The notes under the pieces are model-generated. The model was not told the origin of the DNA. It did not search any database and was given only the letters and a program-made list of their open reading frames with translations. Shown here piece after piece: positions 12,541-23,298 of a stretch of 64,000 nt of DNA. The DNA is taken from positions 930,001 through 994,000 of the forward strand of contig CM065890.1 of assembly GCA_033439255.1 (NCBI GenBank), read 5' to 3'. Numbering within the stretch: position 1 is the stretch's first letter; every line of letters begins with the position of its first letter. The position numbers and the translations under genes were made by a program. Origin of the DNA: Hericium rajendrae (lineage: Eukaryota > Basidiomycota > Agaricomycetes > Russulales > Hericiaceae).

Positions 12541-15275
12541 TCAAGCATCGTCTTCATAGTCATCTTCCGAATCGCTGATGACCAACACTCCCGTCCCATT
12601 GGATTCAGGCCAGCGGAACTGGCGTGAGAGTGCTGTCCGGGACGACTTGGCATGAATGGGAGGCGCGATGGCGTGGCTTGTCGAGCTGAAGGTCTTGGCA
12701 AGCTCGTCCATGCGACTGGTGGACGGGTCGATAAAGTCAAAACCCCGCGGATCCCAATCAAGAATGCAAACGCAATATAACACACGCACCGTCTGAGCAC
12801 CCGCAGACGCGACATGATCTTGTCCTTCTCCGTTTTGCTGCCCGCCGTCTCCAAAAGAGGTATCAAGTGTTTGGACTCGGCGATATGGGACTCGAGCTCT
12901 TTCTGTCTCTGCGCTAGGTCGGTCTGCTCCACTCTGTAGCGCTTTGTAGATGGGGGTTGACTAGCCTCGATCGCACTGGTGATGAATGAGACTGCGAGTT
13001 CGTCGAGAGAGGGCGAAGTCGACGATGAGGTGGAAGACATGTGGCTAAAGATAGACTCGTTCGGGGACGATGCGATACTGCTTGAAGTTGAGACCATCTG
13101 TTGCCCAGGTTCCAGAAGCGCGTTGGGATCGCCCGTAACGTCGACACGGTCTCCATTCGTCTCCATCCTCTTCCTTTTACTTAGAAGCACCAGCTTTCGC
13201 AAAGACTCCTCGCGCGCGGACTGTCCTGCCTCGACATTGCCGAAGGGATTGATAGGCTGAGGCGTGAATGATTGAGAGGCGATATGGGACGGCACCCTTG
13301 CCCGATTCATCTCGGCCATCTCCGTTGCTATCCTTTTCTCCAAGGCACGTTGGCGTGCCAGAGGGTCCTGCCCATCTGTAGAAGTGGATCGCGTCGTCGC
13401 AGCCGACGACATCGATGACGCGTCCTTCATTTCCGTGTCTTCGTCCATAGGCGAGCCGGGCATGCTTGACGCAGAAGGCATAGCGGGGGGGTTATGAGAT
13501 GACTGAGGGTTCTTCGATATGGGGTCGGAGGCGAAATGAGCATGGGGAGAATACGCCGCAGCCAGAGGATTTAAACCAGATGCGGGTGCGTCATATGGCA
13601 AGTCCAAATTAGAGGCAGATGATGGTGGTAGACCATTCGTTGTTGCAGGGGAGAGGAAAAGCTCAGACTTGCCACCTGCCGGCAACGAATCGGAAAGCAA
13701 TTGATCGGAAGATGAGGCGAACGATGCTTTGGGTTTCTTCATTGACCTCCTTGTCTTCTTTTCCTTAATTGGAATTGACTCCAGCACTTCGCCCTCCTCC
13801 AGTGGACCGGATCCTACGGCTCTATATCGGAACACACGTACACCCTGTAGACCCTCCCCGCCGCCCATGCGCGGACTCTCAAACGCCATCCGCGCTGTGG
13901 CGATGGAGCCGAACTCAATAAGAGCTTTGCCCTGATCGACTTCAAAGCGAGGCTGCGAAGAAAAGTTGAACTGTGAAAGCCAGTCGCGAACGAACTCCTC
14001 GGTGCGGAACTTTTTTGGAAGCAGTTCCATGACAAGCGACCGAGCAGGGTCGGGAGGCGGTGAGAGCGTGAGATTGGCAAAACACCCCCGACGGCCATTG
14101 GCCTTCCCGTCGGGAGGCATACCAATATGACGTGCCTTATTGTAGAGGAGTATAATGGAAGGGCCAATGCGCCGATTTGGTGGAGGCACCGGAGGTCCTG
14201 AACTTTGAGGGGAAGGTCCGAAAGAACTAGCAGTGATTTGACTGGTTGGTGGATGCTCATGCTCAAAAGGACCCGACGGAAGAGAGCCATGCTCGAAGCC
14301 TGGCATTGCAGGCAAGCCCGGCAACGGGAGTCCATATGGCAAGAAAGCAGTCGTAGGTATTGCAGGAGCAAACGGGGCATTGTTTACATGGAAGTTGAAG
14401 TCATAGCCGACATGACTTCCATCTGGAGCTGGCCAATAGTGAACACCATGATCGCCCATATAATTATGGTAACCTGTAGTCTGATCCAAATGTTTCGTGA
14501 GTGATAGCGAGTGCATAGTTGAAAGAGGCGGTTCTACATTTGTGAAAGGAGATGACGGGAACATCGGAAGGGAAGGTAAAGGTTGTTGTAGTTGCTGGTG
14601 GGTCGAAGTAGACGGCTCATTCGAAAACTTCTGCGCAGGCGTCGGCCAGGTAGAAGAGGTCGATGCATCAACTTGAGCCTTCATGGGATTTGGGGGTAAA
14701 TGCTGCAGGCCACTGGTATCCGGAGGTGTGGAGGTTTTTGATTTGATCGTTGCATCGTCCAGAGTAGCCGTTGCGGCGACTTGGTCCGCCTGCTTCCCTT
14801 GGGTAGAAAGATTTGCGACGACTCCGTCGCCGCCGAGTCCCGCGTTAGACCGATTCAGCCTAAATTTTGACGCTATAGGATGTGCCAAACCTATAAGATG
14901 AGTGTGTAATCGGTTTCCAAGATACAGACAAGAAGTAGTACCTTCTAACTGCGGTCCAAGACCAAAACCAGGCTTAAAACCCATGCGAACAAGAATGTCG
15001 TATCCCTTTCCGTCCGTGATGGCACGTCCTGAAGCTTCAAGGTTGGATGACTTGACGTGTGGTGGTGGTGGTGGTAGCGGCCGTGGTAGCGGCGTTGTGT
15101 CTTTGGGATCTTCCTGGGAAAACTCGCCAGTAGGGCTCGTGTCAGGGGGAGGCGGCGAAGGTGCCAAACTTGCCGGCTGCAGCTGCTGAGCGACAAGATG
15201 AGCGTCGATGGAGGAGTCGTCGGAATCGTCGATAAGAATGGGCGAGTTCAGAGAGCCTGTCCCGCGCGCAGTCAT
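12541..15275 (-). CDS. G-patch and RRM-like domain protein with terminal SIM-like motifs
   Basis: About 870 aa in three exons; introns 14891-14941 and 12716-12790. A G-patch-like segment (GYDILVRMGFKPGFGLG, then PQLEGLAHPI) is split by the first intron. The middle is long, low-complexity and Pro/Ser-rich. An RRM-like stretch follows (SLVMELLPKKFRTEEFVRDWL, then GKALIEFGSIATARMAFES). Near the C-terminus is a coiled-coil-like region (QRQKELESHIAESKHLIPLL). G-patch plus RRM suggests RNA binding or splicing, but I do not recognise the orthologue. The N-terminus has SPILIDDSDDSS and the C-terminus GVLVISDSEDDYEDD, both fitting SUMO-interaction motifs (hydrophobic core followed by acids). I chose ATG 15275; the upstream in-frame ATG 15353 adds 26 residues of doubtful quality. 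Confidence 0.72.
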
Positions 15276-15353
15276 GGCATGAAAGAGGGGTTGTGTTTCA
15301 CGGCGGAAGGCTGACCAGTGACTTGGTGGCCTGGTCAAGACGCGTGCAAACAT

Positions 15354-15860
15354 TTACCGCTGCAGATCCGTATTTACGCCTGTGTATCGACCACGGCCTG
15401 GTCGCCGCACCTTAACTTCCGATTCGAAGTCGTCAACCGTACTTTTAGCTCAGAACTACAGTAAACGCATCACCGACGTGACTGAAGTGCGAAAGTCAAA
15501 GAATTCATCGAGTAATACACGGTGGGTGCAGCTATACCCGCACGCTCGTCTCGGCTTCGTTGGACGGGCACAGACGGACACGGACGAACACGGAGAGCCC
15601 TATCATCATACATTGATATTCTCCAGACCCATTGTTAGAGAACGGATTTCACTCCCAACGAAAGGGCAGTATTGTGGTGCAATAGGCATTGCCTTCGAGG
15701 AAGAAGAGACGAGAATGGTGCATGAGCATCGAGGAGTGATCTCGGCGTTGTTGCGGAGCCGCATGCATGCGTTTCGAATGGCAAGACCATTCCACGAAGA
15801 AGCGAACCTTAGCAGAACGGGTGGTATTGGCTGTTGAACGCACAGAACTCATTATGAGCT
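15354..15860. other. Spacer between G-patch and NDUFS5 genes, ambiguous ORFs
   Basis: Overlapping ORFs lie on both strands (15382-15837, +, 151 aa; 15649-15864, -, 71 aa). Neither shows a recognisable domain. The plus ORF has no paralogue or splice support, and the minus ORF overlaps the NDUFS5 stop. I leave both uncalled. Confidence 0.4.
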
Positions 15861-16373
15861 TCAATGACCTCCGTCGCTCTTCCCTCTCTGTATCAGCCCG
15901 ACTCCAACGATGACGCCGTCAGCAAGCACATCGGCAGTCTTTCGGCCCTCTATTGCCTGGTGCTCAACCTTCTTCACAAACTCTGCCTTGATTGTCTTCG
16001 CCCGAGCAATCTTGTTGATAACAGAGTCAGCCTGGTCATTAAGAAGACGCGTCGCGGCACTCACCTCCTTGGTGTGATGGAGGCATTCTAAATAGTCATC
16101 AGCCTGCGGCTGACATTGTGTGGGATTGTCTGTCTGTGTGTAGCACTGCAACAGACACCGTCAGTTATGTCAAGGCGATGCCATCATGTTGTATCACCTT
16201 GGAGAACTCCTGCCAATATGCGAAACACCGCGAACGACCTGCAACACGGTCAGGAAGCTGACATTGTTCGACCACGACTGAAAACTTACCTCCTGTATAG
16301 CCAAAGCCAGACTGTCAAAAAAGTCGCGTTAAAGAAGACTGACGCATTACAAGCACGAAGAACATACCGCCAT
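15861..16373 (-). CDS. NDUFS5: NADH:ubiquinone oxidoreductase 15-kDa subunit (NDUFS5 type)
   Basis: A small accessory subunit of mitochondrial complex I, located on the intermembrane-space side. Spliced, it reads MASGFGYTGGRSRCFAYW and onward, giving twin CX9C motifs: CFAYWQEFSKC and CQPQADDYLEC. These are the disulphide helical hairpin of CHCH proteins imported by the Mia40 route (family knowledge). The gene has five exons in 513 bases. The first holds only ATGGCG before GTATGT; the next are SGFGYTGG, RSRCFAYWQEFSK and CYTQTD to HHTKE. A fourth intron of 54 bases (GTGAGT, branch-like GCTGAC, AAG) probably removes 18 codons that are open in frame, so the ORF alone would misread the protein. 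The C-terminal tail to GGH is longer than usual. It is divergent from the GET5-like gene. Confidence 0.85.
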
Positions 16374-16601
16374 ACTGAGTGGGAATTTCTGTAACTGAGG
16401 TTACACTTACAGACAGCTGCGTCGTGACGATTCGAAACCGGAGTCACGCGTGATGGTACGTGACCTATCGCGTTACGTCACGGCACACGCCCTTCGCACC
16501 GCCTCTGCAGTCGCCGACACCCTAATACACGTTCTTGCGCCCAGCATACTTTGTGTGTCGTCTCTTATCATCAAAGCCACGATATATCCATAAACTGCAC
16601 C
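16374..16601. promoter_or_regulatory. Short divergent promoter region (NDUFS5 / GET5-like)
   Basis: Only 228 bases separate the start codons of the two divergent genes, so this stretch must hold both 5' UTRs and a bidirectional promoter. It contains the CpG-rich segment near 16435-16500. No TATA box is obvious. Confidence 0.55.
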
Positions 16602-17622
16602 ATGGCTGATCAGGCTGAGGTCACATTTGTCAAGAATTTCGTCAATACCCTCGCATCGCAGCCCGTGACGTTCGATAATGACTTCCAGCAACCACCAGAG
16701 AAAACGCTGAAGCGGGTTCCCGTCCTGCAGGTATTGTCATTTTTAACAGCATTGAAAGCAGTGCTCGAACATCAGGTATTTTCAGGTTGAAGTTCCCCCA
16801 GTGCCAGAGAGGAAAGCTGCGGCTTCAACGTCTATTGGTGGGTCTGCTCCACACGATTTTAGGATCCCAGGCTCGGACGGCTAATGGCTGTTTTAGACAC
16901 GATACAAGTGACACTCAAGTCGACCAAGCCTCCATTCTCCATTACGATCCCGGTTTCTCCTGCCGACTCTATCGCTACTATCAAGACCCAGCTCGCAGCA
17001 CAACCTAACGCCCCGCCTGCAGACGCGCAACGATTAATCCTGAAAGGCAAAGCACTTGCCGACAGCAAACTGCTTAAGGAATACAACGTCAAGGAAGGAG
17101 ACACCGTGAACCTGATGGTCAAGCCTGGTTTCGAATGGGATCCGACCAAGCCATCCGCGACGCCTTCACCCGGAAGAGATTCACTCAGCGCGGAACCCCC
17201 GGCGAAGAAGCGGGCCGGGCATGGTCGCATTCCCTCCGTTGTTCTTTCACCTACACCCTCGTCGCCCATGGAGGCACCGCAGGAGATCTCTCTCGTACTG
17301 GACACCGGTATCGCCCGGTCACCGTCGCCCAGTCAGTCGTCATATAGAAATGTCGTGTCGCACCCCGAGTTCTGGGATAGGCTTCATGTGTTCTTGAGGT
17401 AAGTACAAATAGTCCCTTTCTCCGTCCCATGGCATATTATGCCGCGATTTTGTCACGTTCTGATGGCTCACTATCCACGCTCTAAGTTCCGAGTTCTCCA
17501 ACCGTAGCGACACGTCGACCGCCTTTGAGGATTTCCTCAATGCTACCAAAGGCGCCCTCACCGCGAGCGAAATCGCCAAAATCCGGGATTACGTCGGCGT
17601 TGTGGGCATGGCTGGTACATGA
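16602..17622 (+). CDS. GET5: GET5/Mdy2-like ubiquitin-domain protein
   Basis: Four exons (16602-16730, 16786-16837, 16897-17398, 17508-17622) give 265 aa in frame. The N-terminus (FVKNFVNTLASQPVTF, then PPEKTLKRVPVL) resembles the Get4-binding segment of Get5. A ubiquitin-like fold follows (about residues 61-135: IQVTLKSTKPPFSITIPVSP, RLILKGKALADSKLLKEYNV, DTVNLMVKPGF). The short C-terminal helical piece (FEDFLNATKGALTASEIAKI) matches the position of the Get5 homodimerisation domain. Get5 works with Get4 and Sgt2 in delivering tail-anchored proteins to the ER. The ubiquitin-like call is firm; the GET5 assignment rests on the three-part layout. An alternative is another Ubl4A-type protein. Confidence 0.72.
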
Positions 17623-18589
17623 CCGGAGGTGCGCTCGTCGAGTAGTAATGCGCGGGTTGCACGCGGGGATCGCCTTTCGGGGGCGGACATGGCGTTCGGC
17701 TTGTTGGAAACATGGTTTTAAGAACAGCTTATATCCGCGTGGGCATTGTATTTGTAGGTCTCAGTCATTGATCGCTCGGGCTTGTTATGTCATGAATTCT
17801 GGCGTCCGCCATATGCCCTCATCCCCAGTGAAAAGACCGTCACTTGAGGACAGATGGGAGCGATGCAGACAGAGGCGCGCAGCGCCGTTCGACGAGGTCC
17901 GATCTGAGTTGATATTTTGACACTAAAATCGCATGAACTCGAATCCTGGCGAGCCGCGGCGAGCATTGCTCTTGTGTCCGGCCTCATGCGATGTGGTGCG
18001 ACATATTCTGATGATATCCGTGCTAAGCGGTCTTCTCCCGTCGAATGACATCGCATGATATCACATCATGAGAAATTCATAAAATCAACTTCATTGCACG
18101 CTGTCTACAGTGCTACATAAACAAGACTATGTATCATACTTGATAGTAGTGTATCTCAGGTGCAGGTGGGTAGCACCTGCTGACGGATCTCCCCCCAAAG
18201 TCATTCCGAGTGTACCTCACGGCATGTTGTAGTTGCAGAGGCATGGGCAAGCGAGAGCTTCGCGGTGCGGTGGCAGACATCGCAGGATGCGCGGACGGAC
18301 GAGCCGGGACCGGAACGTTCGTTCACGGGATGCAAGGTAAAGAGAACTGGAGGTGGCATTCAAAAGGCGGGAGGGGCCTTTGACGTGAGTTTGCAGGCTG
18401 AGAAGTACGGGCCGGTTCGCGTCGCCGCCGCTTGGCAGGCTCATCCTCAAATCGCGTCGGTCGTAGCAATCGCGGGTGGCAGCCTGTGGTGGGGGTTGCG
18501 ATGGAGGCTGCGGAGCCGGGCGCAGCGGGCCATTCACACCGCGGCTGCATGATATGTTAGAACGAAGGAAAAACAAAAGAAGATACACT
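17623..18589. other. Region without a supportable gene
   Basis: The first 600 bases have no useful ORF. From 18217 to 18588 opposing ORFs of about 95-123 codons occur on both strands in GC-rich sequence; composition alone could explain them. The minus one could be a 3' exon of the candidate at 18590-18812. Confidence 0.4.
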
Positions 18590-18812
18590 TACGATCCAAC
18601 TCCGCACCAGCAACACTCTACGAGGGCATTGCCCACCCCCGATGGCGCAGGGTCTACGAGAATGTCGTCCAATTGCTTGACGTGGCATTCAGCGACGACG
18701 TCGATGTCTCTTGCCTCCGGTTGTGACTGGGATTCCTGCCGAGCTGGCTGCTGCATATTTCAGAGCGCCCACTCATCGTGGTCCACATCTAGTGGCTCCG
18801 CGTGAGCAACAC
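18590..18812 (-). other. Candidate small gene or gene remnant
   Basis: On the minus strand, ATG 18812 opens MGVAHAEPLDVDHDEWAL, then a TGA, after which the same frame stays open for about 55 codons (with AECHVKQLDDILVDPAPSG) to a good GTAAGT donor at about 18590. The amino-acid pattern looks coding, but the stop and the lack of a recognisable domain keep this as a candidate only. It could be a short gene starting at the second ATG, a pseudogene, or chance. Confidence 0.25.
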
Positions 18813-19481
18813 CCATACTTGTGATGCTTCTCGAGGAGCATGCTGTGGTACGATGTAGGCGGCAGTGTGGAAGGGAAGAGGTGGGTGGAGAGAGGAAGTC
18901 AAACGGACAAGTCAGCCAGCTGGCACCTACTGTATGCCGAGCGACGAATGTTCTCACGATGCAGAAGATATCGAGATCTTCAAGTTGACGTAGACGAAGA
19001 GAAAAGCTAATAGTACATACTGTGACGTGCGAGGATCGACCTCATTCGACACCATGCGACTGAAGACGGAGCAGGCTGCATGTGTGTTCTTGCGGGACTT
19101 CCGACATCATTAGATAATGATCTCACTTGATCTTCGTCCGACCTCAATCGCTGCCATGTACGCGGTTAATGGGACATTCGTCAGGAGTCGTTCAGGCTCG
19201 CTACCAAGTGAAGGCGTTTTCACTGGGCCTCATCCCTCATATGCCTCTGTCCGTCCAGCAGGACTCGGCGTCAATCAACGCGGTTCCGTAAGCGCCCATA
19301 CGAACAGGGCATGTGGTTCCGCCGGAGGCCCGATACAGCCTGTAGCAGACCTGGAGCTTCTCGTGAACAATTACCTGATAGAACAATTAGAGCGGTCTGC
19401 TTTTGTGGCCTCACTATTGCATCCCACTCATCTTGTCAGTGGCACCAGGCAGACCCAGATAACCCGCTAACAAAGATACAG
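18813..19481. other. Upstream region of kinase A
   Basis: A plus ORF at 19117-19470 (117 codons) has no recognisable feature. The last 80 bases before kinase A resemble the sequence before kinase C (53,640-53,722), as expected from gene duplication rather than coding. Confidence 0.4.
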
Positions 19482-20808
19482 ATGACATCGAGTTCGAGCG
19501 ACGAGCCCCTGCGCTCTCGACGTGCATATCGCCATGAAGACTTGAACAGCTTCGAGAAACGTTGGCGCGATCGGCAGCTCTTCTTGGAATCTCGTGGGTA
19601 CATGTTGCGCCCACGCCTTCGACCAGGCTGGTCGCCTTCCTGGTTGAGGACGGGCCAACGCGTGCTCAGTGCGGAGGACGGCGTTAGAACTCCTGTAAGC
19701 AGTGATTTCGTAGCTATTCATGTTGAGAGTCCTCATTACAATCCATCACTAGCTGCGCGAGCACTTGGTAGACGCGACGCGGATACGCGATGGGAAGCTC
19801 GTATATATCAAACGTGTTCGTACAGGCGACAACGAATCCGCTATCGCGATGATGCTCAGTGCAGAAAGTCTTCGACAGGATCCCAGGGACCACTCCGTGC
19901 CTATATTGGAGATGTTCCCTGATGATGACGATTCTTCCATCTCGTACATGGTCATGCCCTACCTTCGTCTTCTGACAGAACCTGCCTTTGAATATGTTGG
20001 AGAAATCATGGATGCTGGAGAGCAGCTGTTGGAGGTCAAGATCGGTCTCAGTCATGGTCGTATTGTTTATTGACTCATCTTTACAGGGTCTCGTCTTCCT
20101 GCACGAACAGGGCGTTGCTCATCGGTATTCGGTATCTCACCGCATCTGTTGATGCTTCACTGACGCTTGGTGGCGTAGGGATTGCGCAGAGAAAAACTTG
20201 ATGTTTGATGCGAGCGCAATGTATCCGCGCGGTTTTCACCCGGTGCAGGATATCTCTCTCCCTGACATGAGCGCCTGGGCACCGTATGTCTCTCGGCTCT
20301 CTACAGGGCCTAGATATTACTTCGTCGACTATGGCATATCCACTTTCATTCCGCCAGGGAGCTCGGAGCGGCTCGTGACGGGCACCTTTGGTCGCGATCA
20401 AGACGTTCCAGAGTTATCAGACGATATTCCGTATGACCCTTCCAAGGTGGACATATTCATCCTTGGAAATATGTTCCGTCAAGAGATGTACGAGGTAACT
20501 TGAGATTCTAATACGCTCCAGATATCGACTCACCGACATTCTTCTTTCAGAAATATGGCAATCTCGACTTCATGATACCCATCATCGAAGCTATGACCCA
20601 GTACGATCCCGACGACAGGCCTAGCGCTCAGCAAGCTCTCGATCAGTGGCGCCTTATCCGGAGGAGTTCATCGGCGCTCAAGAAGCACTGGAGGCTCTCA
20701 AGTCTTGATGAGCCCATCCTCGTGAAGCTCATCCTTGACGTTGTCGGCCTCATCCGCGTTTGCATACATCTTCTGAAGTGGCTTGGCCGTCGTTTTCTAT
20801 ATTCTTAG
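19482..20808 (+). CDS. Protein-kinase-like protein A (array copy 1)
   Basis: Five exons (19482-19694, 19753-20034, 20087-20124, 20179-20494, 20551-20808) give 368 aa. The N-terminal signature WRDRQLFLESRGYMLRP and RPGWSPSW is shared with copies B-D. Kinase landmarks: a beta-3-like lysine (KLVYIKRV), a hinge-like SYMVMPYLRL, the catalytic loop HRDCAEKN formed across two introns, DYG in place of DFG (YFVDYGIST), and an alpha-F-like aspartate and glycine (KVDIFILGNMF). The C-terminal half ends in an amphipathic tail (CIHLLKWLGRRF). No clear glycine-rich loop is visible. Catalytic D, N and K are present, so activity is possible. The family is expanded in Agaricomycetes, with no known substrate. 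Start chosen at ATG 19482 by match to copy C. Confidence 0.82.
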
Positions 20809-21145
20809 GATTGTTGGGTGCGCTGTTGTTTATGGAACTCTGCCTAGCATGTGCTTACTCCCTATTGTGTACAGTGTTATTGTACTCGACACGGTTTCAG
20901 CAACTGATCGCCCGGATTCATGACAATTGGACCCTCCATCCTGTGAGAGAATATGGGAAGATCGGGTCTACGTATCAGGATGCTCGCGTTGCGCCCGTCA
21001 TAAGCGAATATGGTAGCTATTGTCTTTACACCAATATAAATGTTATGTCTTGCTCTTCACGTTCCACAGCCTTCATTCCAACCATATACCACCCTATTAC
21101 TCACTTCATAACCTTTCCTCCCTACCCTAGTCCTACATTAATTGA
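20809..21145. other. Spacer between kinases A and B
   Basis: 337 bases with the 3' flank of A and the promoter of B. A pyrimidine-rich run (21,110-21,130) precedes the start of B. No ORF. Confidence 0.5.
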
Positions 21146-22494
21146 ATGGCGGACAACGAGAATGAACTACGTCGCAGAGCTTGCCAAGAGCGCCGTGCAG
21201 CATTCGAACGATGCTTGAACGAATCGCCCCTCTCGCCCCTTGAAGTGCGTTGGCGGGATCGACAACTTTTTCTCCAAACTCGGGGCTACATGCTGCGTCC
21301 TCGACTCCGTCCTGGATGGTCTCCGTCTTGGAAGAAGGAAGGCGGCCCCGACATACTTGGCGCAGAGGATGCCATTGCAAGCCCAGTGAGTTTCTGTTAT
21401 ACCTTCGATATCTTTCATCCCGCTCACTTACAGTTTAGTCTCGTCCTAATCTGATCGACGCTACTCGGATCTCTGACGGTAAACTGGTCTATCTGAAAAG
21501 AGTTGCTACGGGTGACCAGGAAACAACTATCGCCGAAATGCTGTGCGAAGGGGGACGCCTTGACGATCCAAGAAACCACAGCGTGCCCATTCTCGATAGG
21601 TTCGCCGACGATGATGATGCGGCGGTCTCATATATTGTCATGCCGTTCCTGCGGGACATAATCGAACCTCCATTCCAATTCATTGGTGAGGTCTTGGACT
21701 TTGCAAACCAGATTCTGGAGGCAAGTTCATTGTATCAGTATCTGTTCAGAGTGCTCACATAGCGAGACAGGGTCTTGTCTTTTTGCACGAATATGGCGTT
21801 GCCCATCGGTAAGACTGCATTCCCGTTTCTAATCTATGTGACTGAAAGATGATTTGCAGGGATTGTTCTGTACCGAATCTAATGATGGATGCGAGCCCGT
21901 TGTATCCCAAGGGCTTTCATCCCGTGAAGGATATATTTCTTCCCGATGTTGTCACTGTGGCACGCCCTTATTCTCGCATTTCCCATGGGGTGAAATATTT
22001 CTACGTCGATTTTGGTATCTCGTCCCATATACGTCCAGACTCTTCCGATAAGCTCGTGGTCGGCAGAGAAGGTCGAGATCAGGACGTCCCAGAATTATCG
22101 GACGAAATCCTATACGACCCATTTAAAGTCGATATTTTCACAATCGGGAACGTCTTTCGACGCCTATTCCATAACGTGATGAGTCTTTATTATTATATAT
22201 GAAAAACTGAGCACTGACTTCTAACTTCTGTTCTAGAAATTTTTGAACGTCGAATTTCTGACCCCTCTCATTGAAAGCATGACCAGACAAGGTCCTGCGG
22301 AGCGGCCGACGGCCGTTGAGGCACTGGAGCATTGTCGTAGTATTCAGCAGACTTTTTCTGCTGCGCACCGACATTGGAGGCTCATCTCTCGCGATGAGCC
22401 ATCTCTCGTGATAGCGATTTGGAATGTTACAGGTGTCGTGCGGCTTGGTGTTCATGCATTGAAATGGGTGTTTGGTTATCATTATCCCTACTGA
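21146..22494 (+). CDS. Protein-kinase-like protein B (array copy 2)
   Basis: Same five-exon plan as A, starting MADNENELRRRACQERR. It has WRDRQLFLQTRGYMLRP, KLVYLKRV, YIVMPFLRD, the catalytic loop HRDCSVPN and a canonical DFG (FYVDFGISS). The third-intron neighbourhood is conserved. The second intron (21721-21770) has a GC-AG border where A, C and D have GT: the exon ends CTGGAG and continues GCAAGT. Position and frame support real splicing, since GC-AG introns are a known minor class. The C-terminus ends ALKWVFGYHYPY. It is more diverged from A than C is. The outer retrotransposon begins 110 bases after its stop. Confidence 0.8.
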
Positions 22495-22599
22495 TCATGC
22501 ATCTCATCAGGTTGTAATCCATGTAGCGAAATGCTGTATATTCTCATCTGTTATGTGAAATATTTGTTGTTTCGGTAATGGGACGTTTCATAGAGGACG

Positions 22600-22604
22600 A
22601 CCGG
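22600..22604 (+). repeat. Target-site duplication ACCGG (left)
   Basis: Directly abuts the TGTAAC start of the left LTR and matches 53258-53262 exactly. Confidence 0.9.
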
Positions 22605-23227
22605 TGTAACGGATGCCGGATGCCGAGTGATGTCATGCGACGCCAGGCGCCGGACGCCATCACGTGCCAACGCGGAACCTCGAGGTAGCCGGGCCCGGAA
22701 GCGCCGCCTTCCCGATTTGGTAGTCAAGCCACACCAGTCGACCTACTGTACAGTCGAGAGCGGACCTGCAATCTTATTTCCACTCGTATTTAGCAGACGT
22801 CTTGTATAGTAAAAATCATCTATCATCACCTATCTTCTGTCGAATCTTATTCTTCCTTTCTTGCTTTTTTCCTTCCTCTCGAGCGACGTCTGCGCGTGCG
22901 CTTCGAACGAGCGCCCGCACCTTGCTTCTGAACGAGGAAGTCGAAGCGCGCCCACACACGCAAATCCGGCCAAAGGCCATCTTTGGTGAGTAATCCGCTT
23001 CGCCTCCCTCCTCTCTCCACGACACGTCGTCCGAGGTAACAGGCGAGTTCGCCTGCCTCGTCCTCCGTCCTTCAGGCTTTTAGAAGTCTTCGTCGAGCCG
23101 AACTGAGACTTCTCGTTCGACTTCGACTCGGGCGCCTCGCTCGGACTCGAGGACCGCACACACCTCTGCTCTCCAACGCCCGCTAGCCACGGTGAGGACT
23201 CCCGGTATTTGCGACCATTGCGTCACA
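22605..23227 (+). repeat. 5' LTR of outer element
   Basis: 623 bases, starting TGTAACGGATGCC and ending GCGTCACA. It matches 52635-53257 with five transitions and no indels. As the 5' LTR it should hold the promoter; a candidate signal is the AT-rich CTTATTTCCACTCGTATTTA region near 22770. Confidence 0.93.
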
Positions 23228-23231
23228 AAGG

Positions 23232-23247
23232 TGGACATATCCGGAAG
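23232..23247 (+). other. Candidate primer-binding site of outer element
   Basis: TGGACATATCCGGAAG begins with TGG, complementary to a tRNA CCA end, four bases after the LTR. The tRNA was not identified. Chromoviruses can also self-prime, so this is tentative. Confidence 0.4.
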
Positions 23248-23298
23248 TCCTTCGCCCCCTAGCCGGCCTTCTTTCCTTCAAGTTTCAAAACTTTCGAC

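Noticed and set aside
18265-18552. 95-codon plus ORF ending in a Trp/Arg-rich hydrophobic stretch
   Set aside because: Competes with an equally open minus frame; no family resemblance.
19482-22494. Calling the kinases FunK1
   Set aside because: FunK1 proteins have a different catalytic-loop context and length as I recall them; the N-terminal signature here is distinct.
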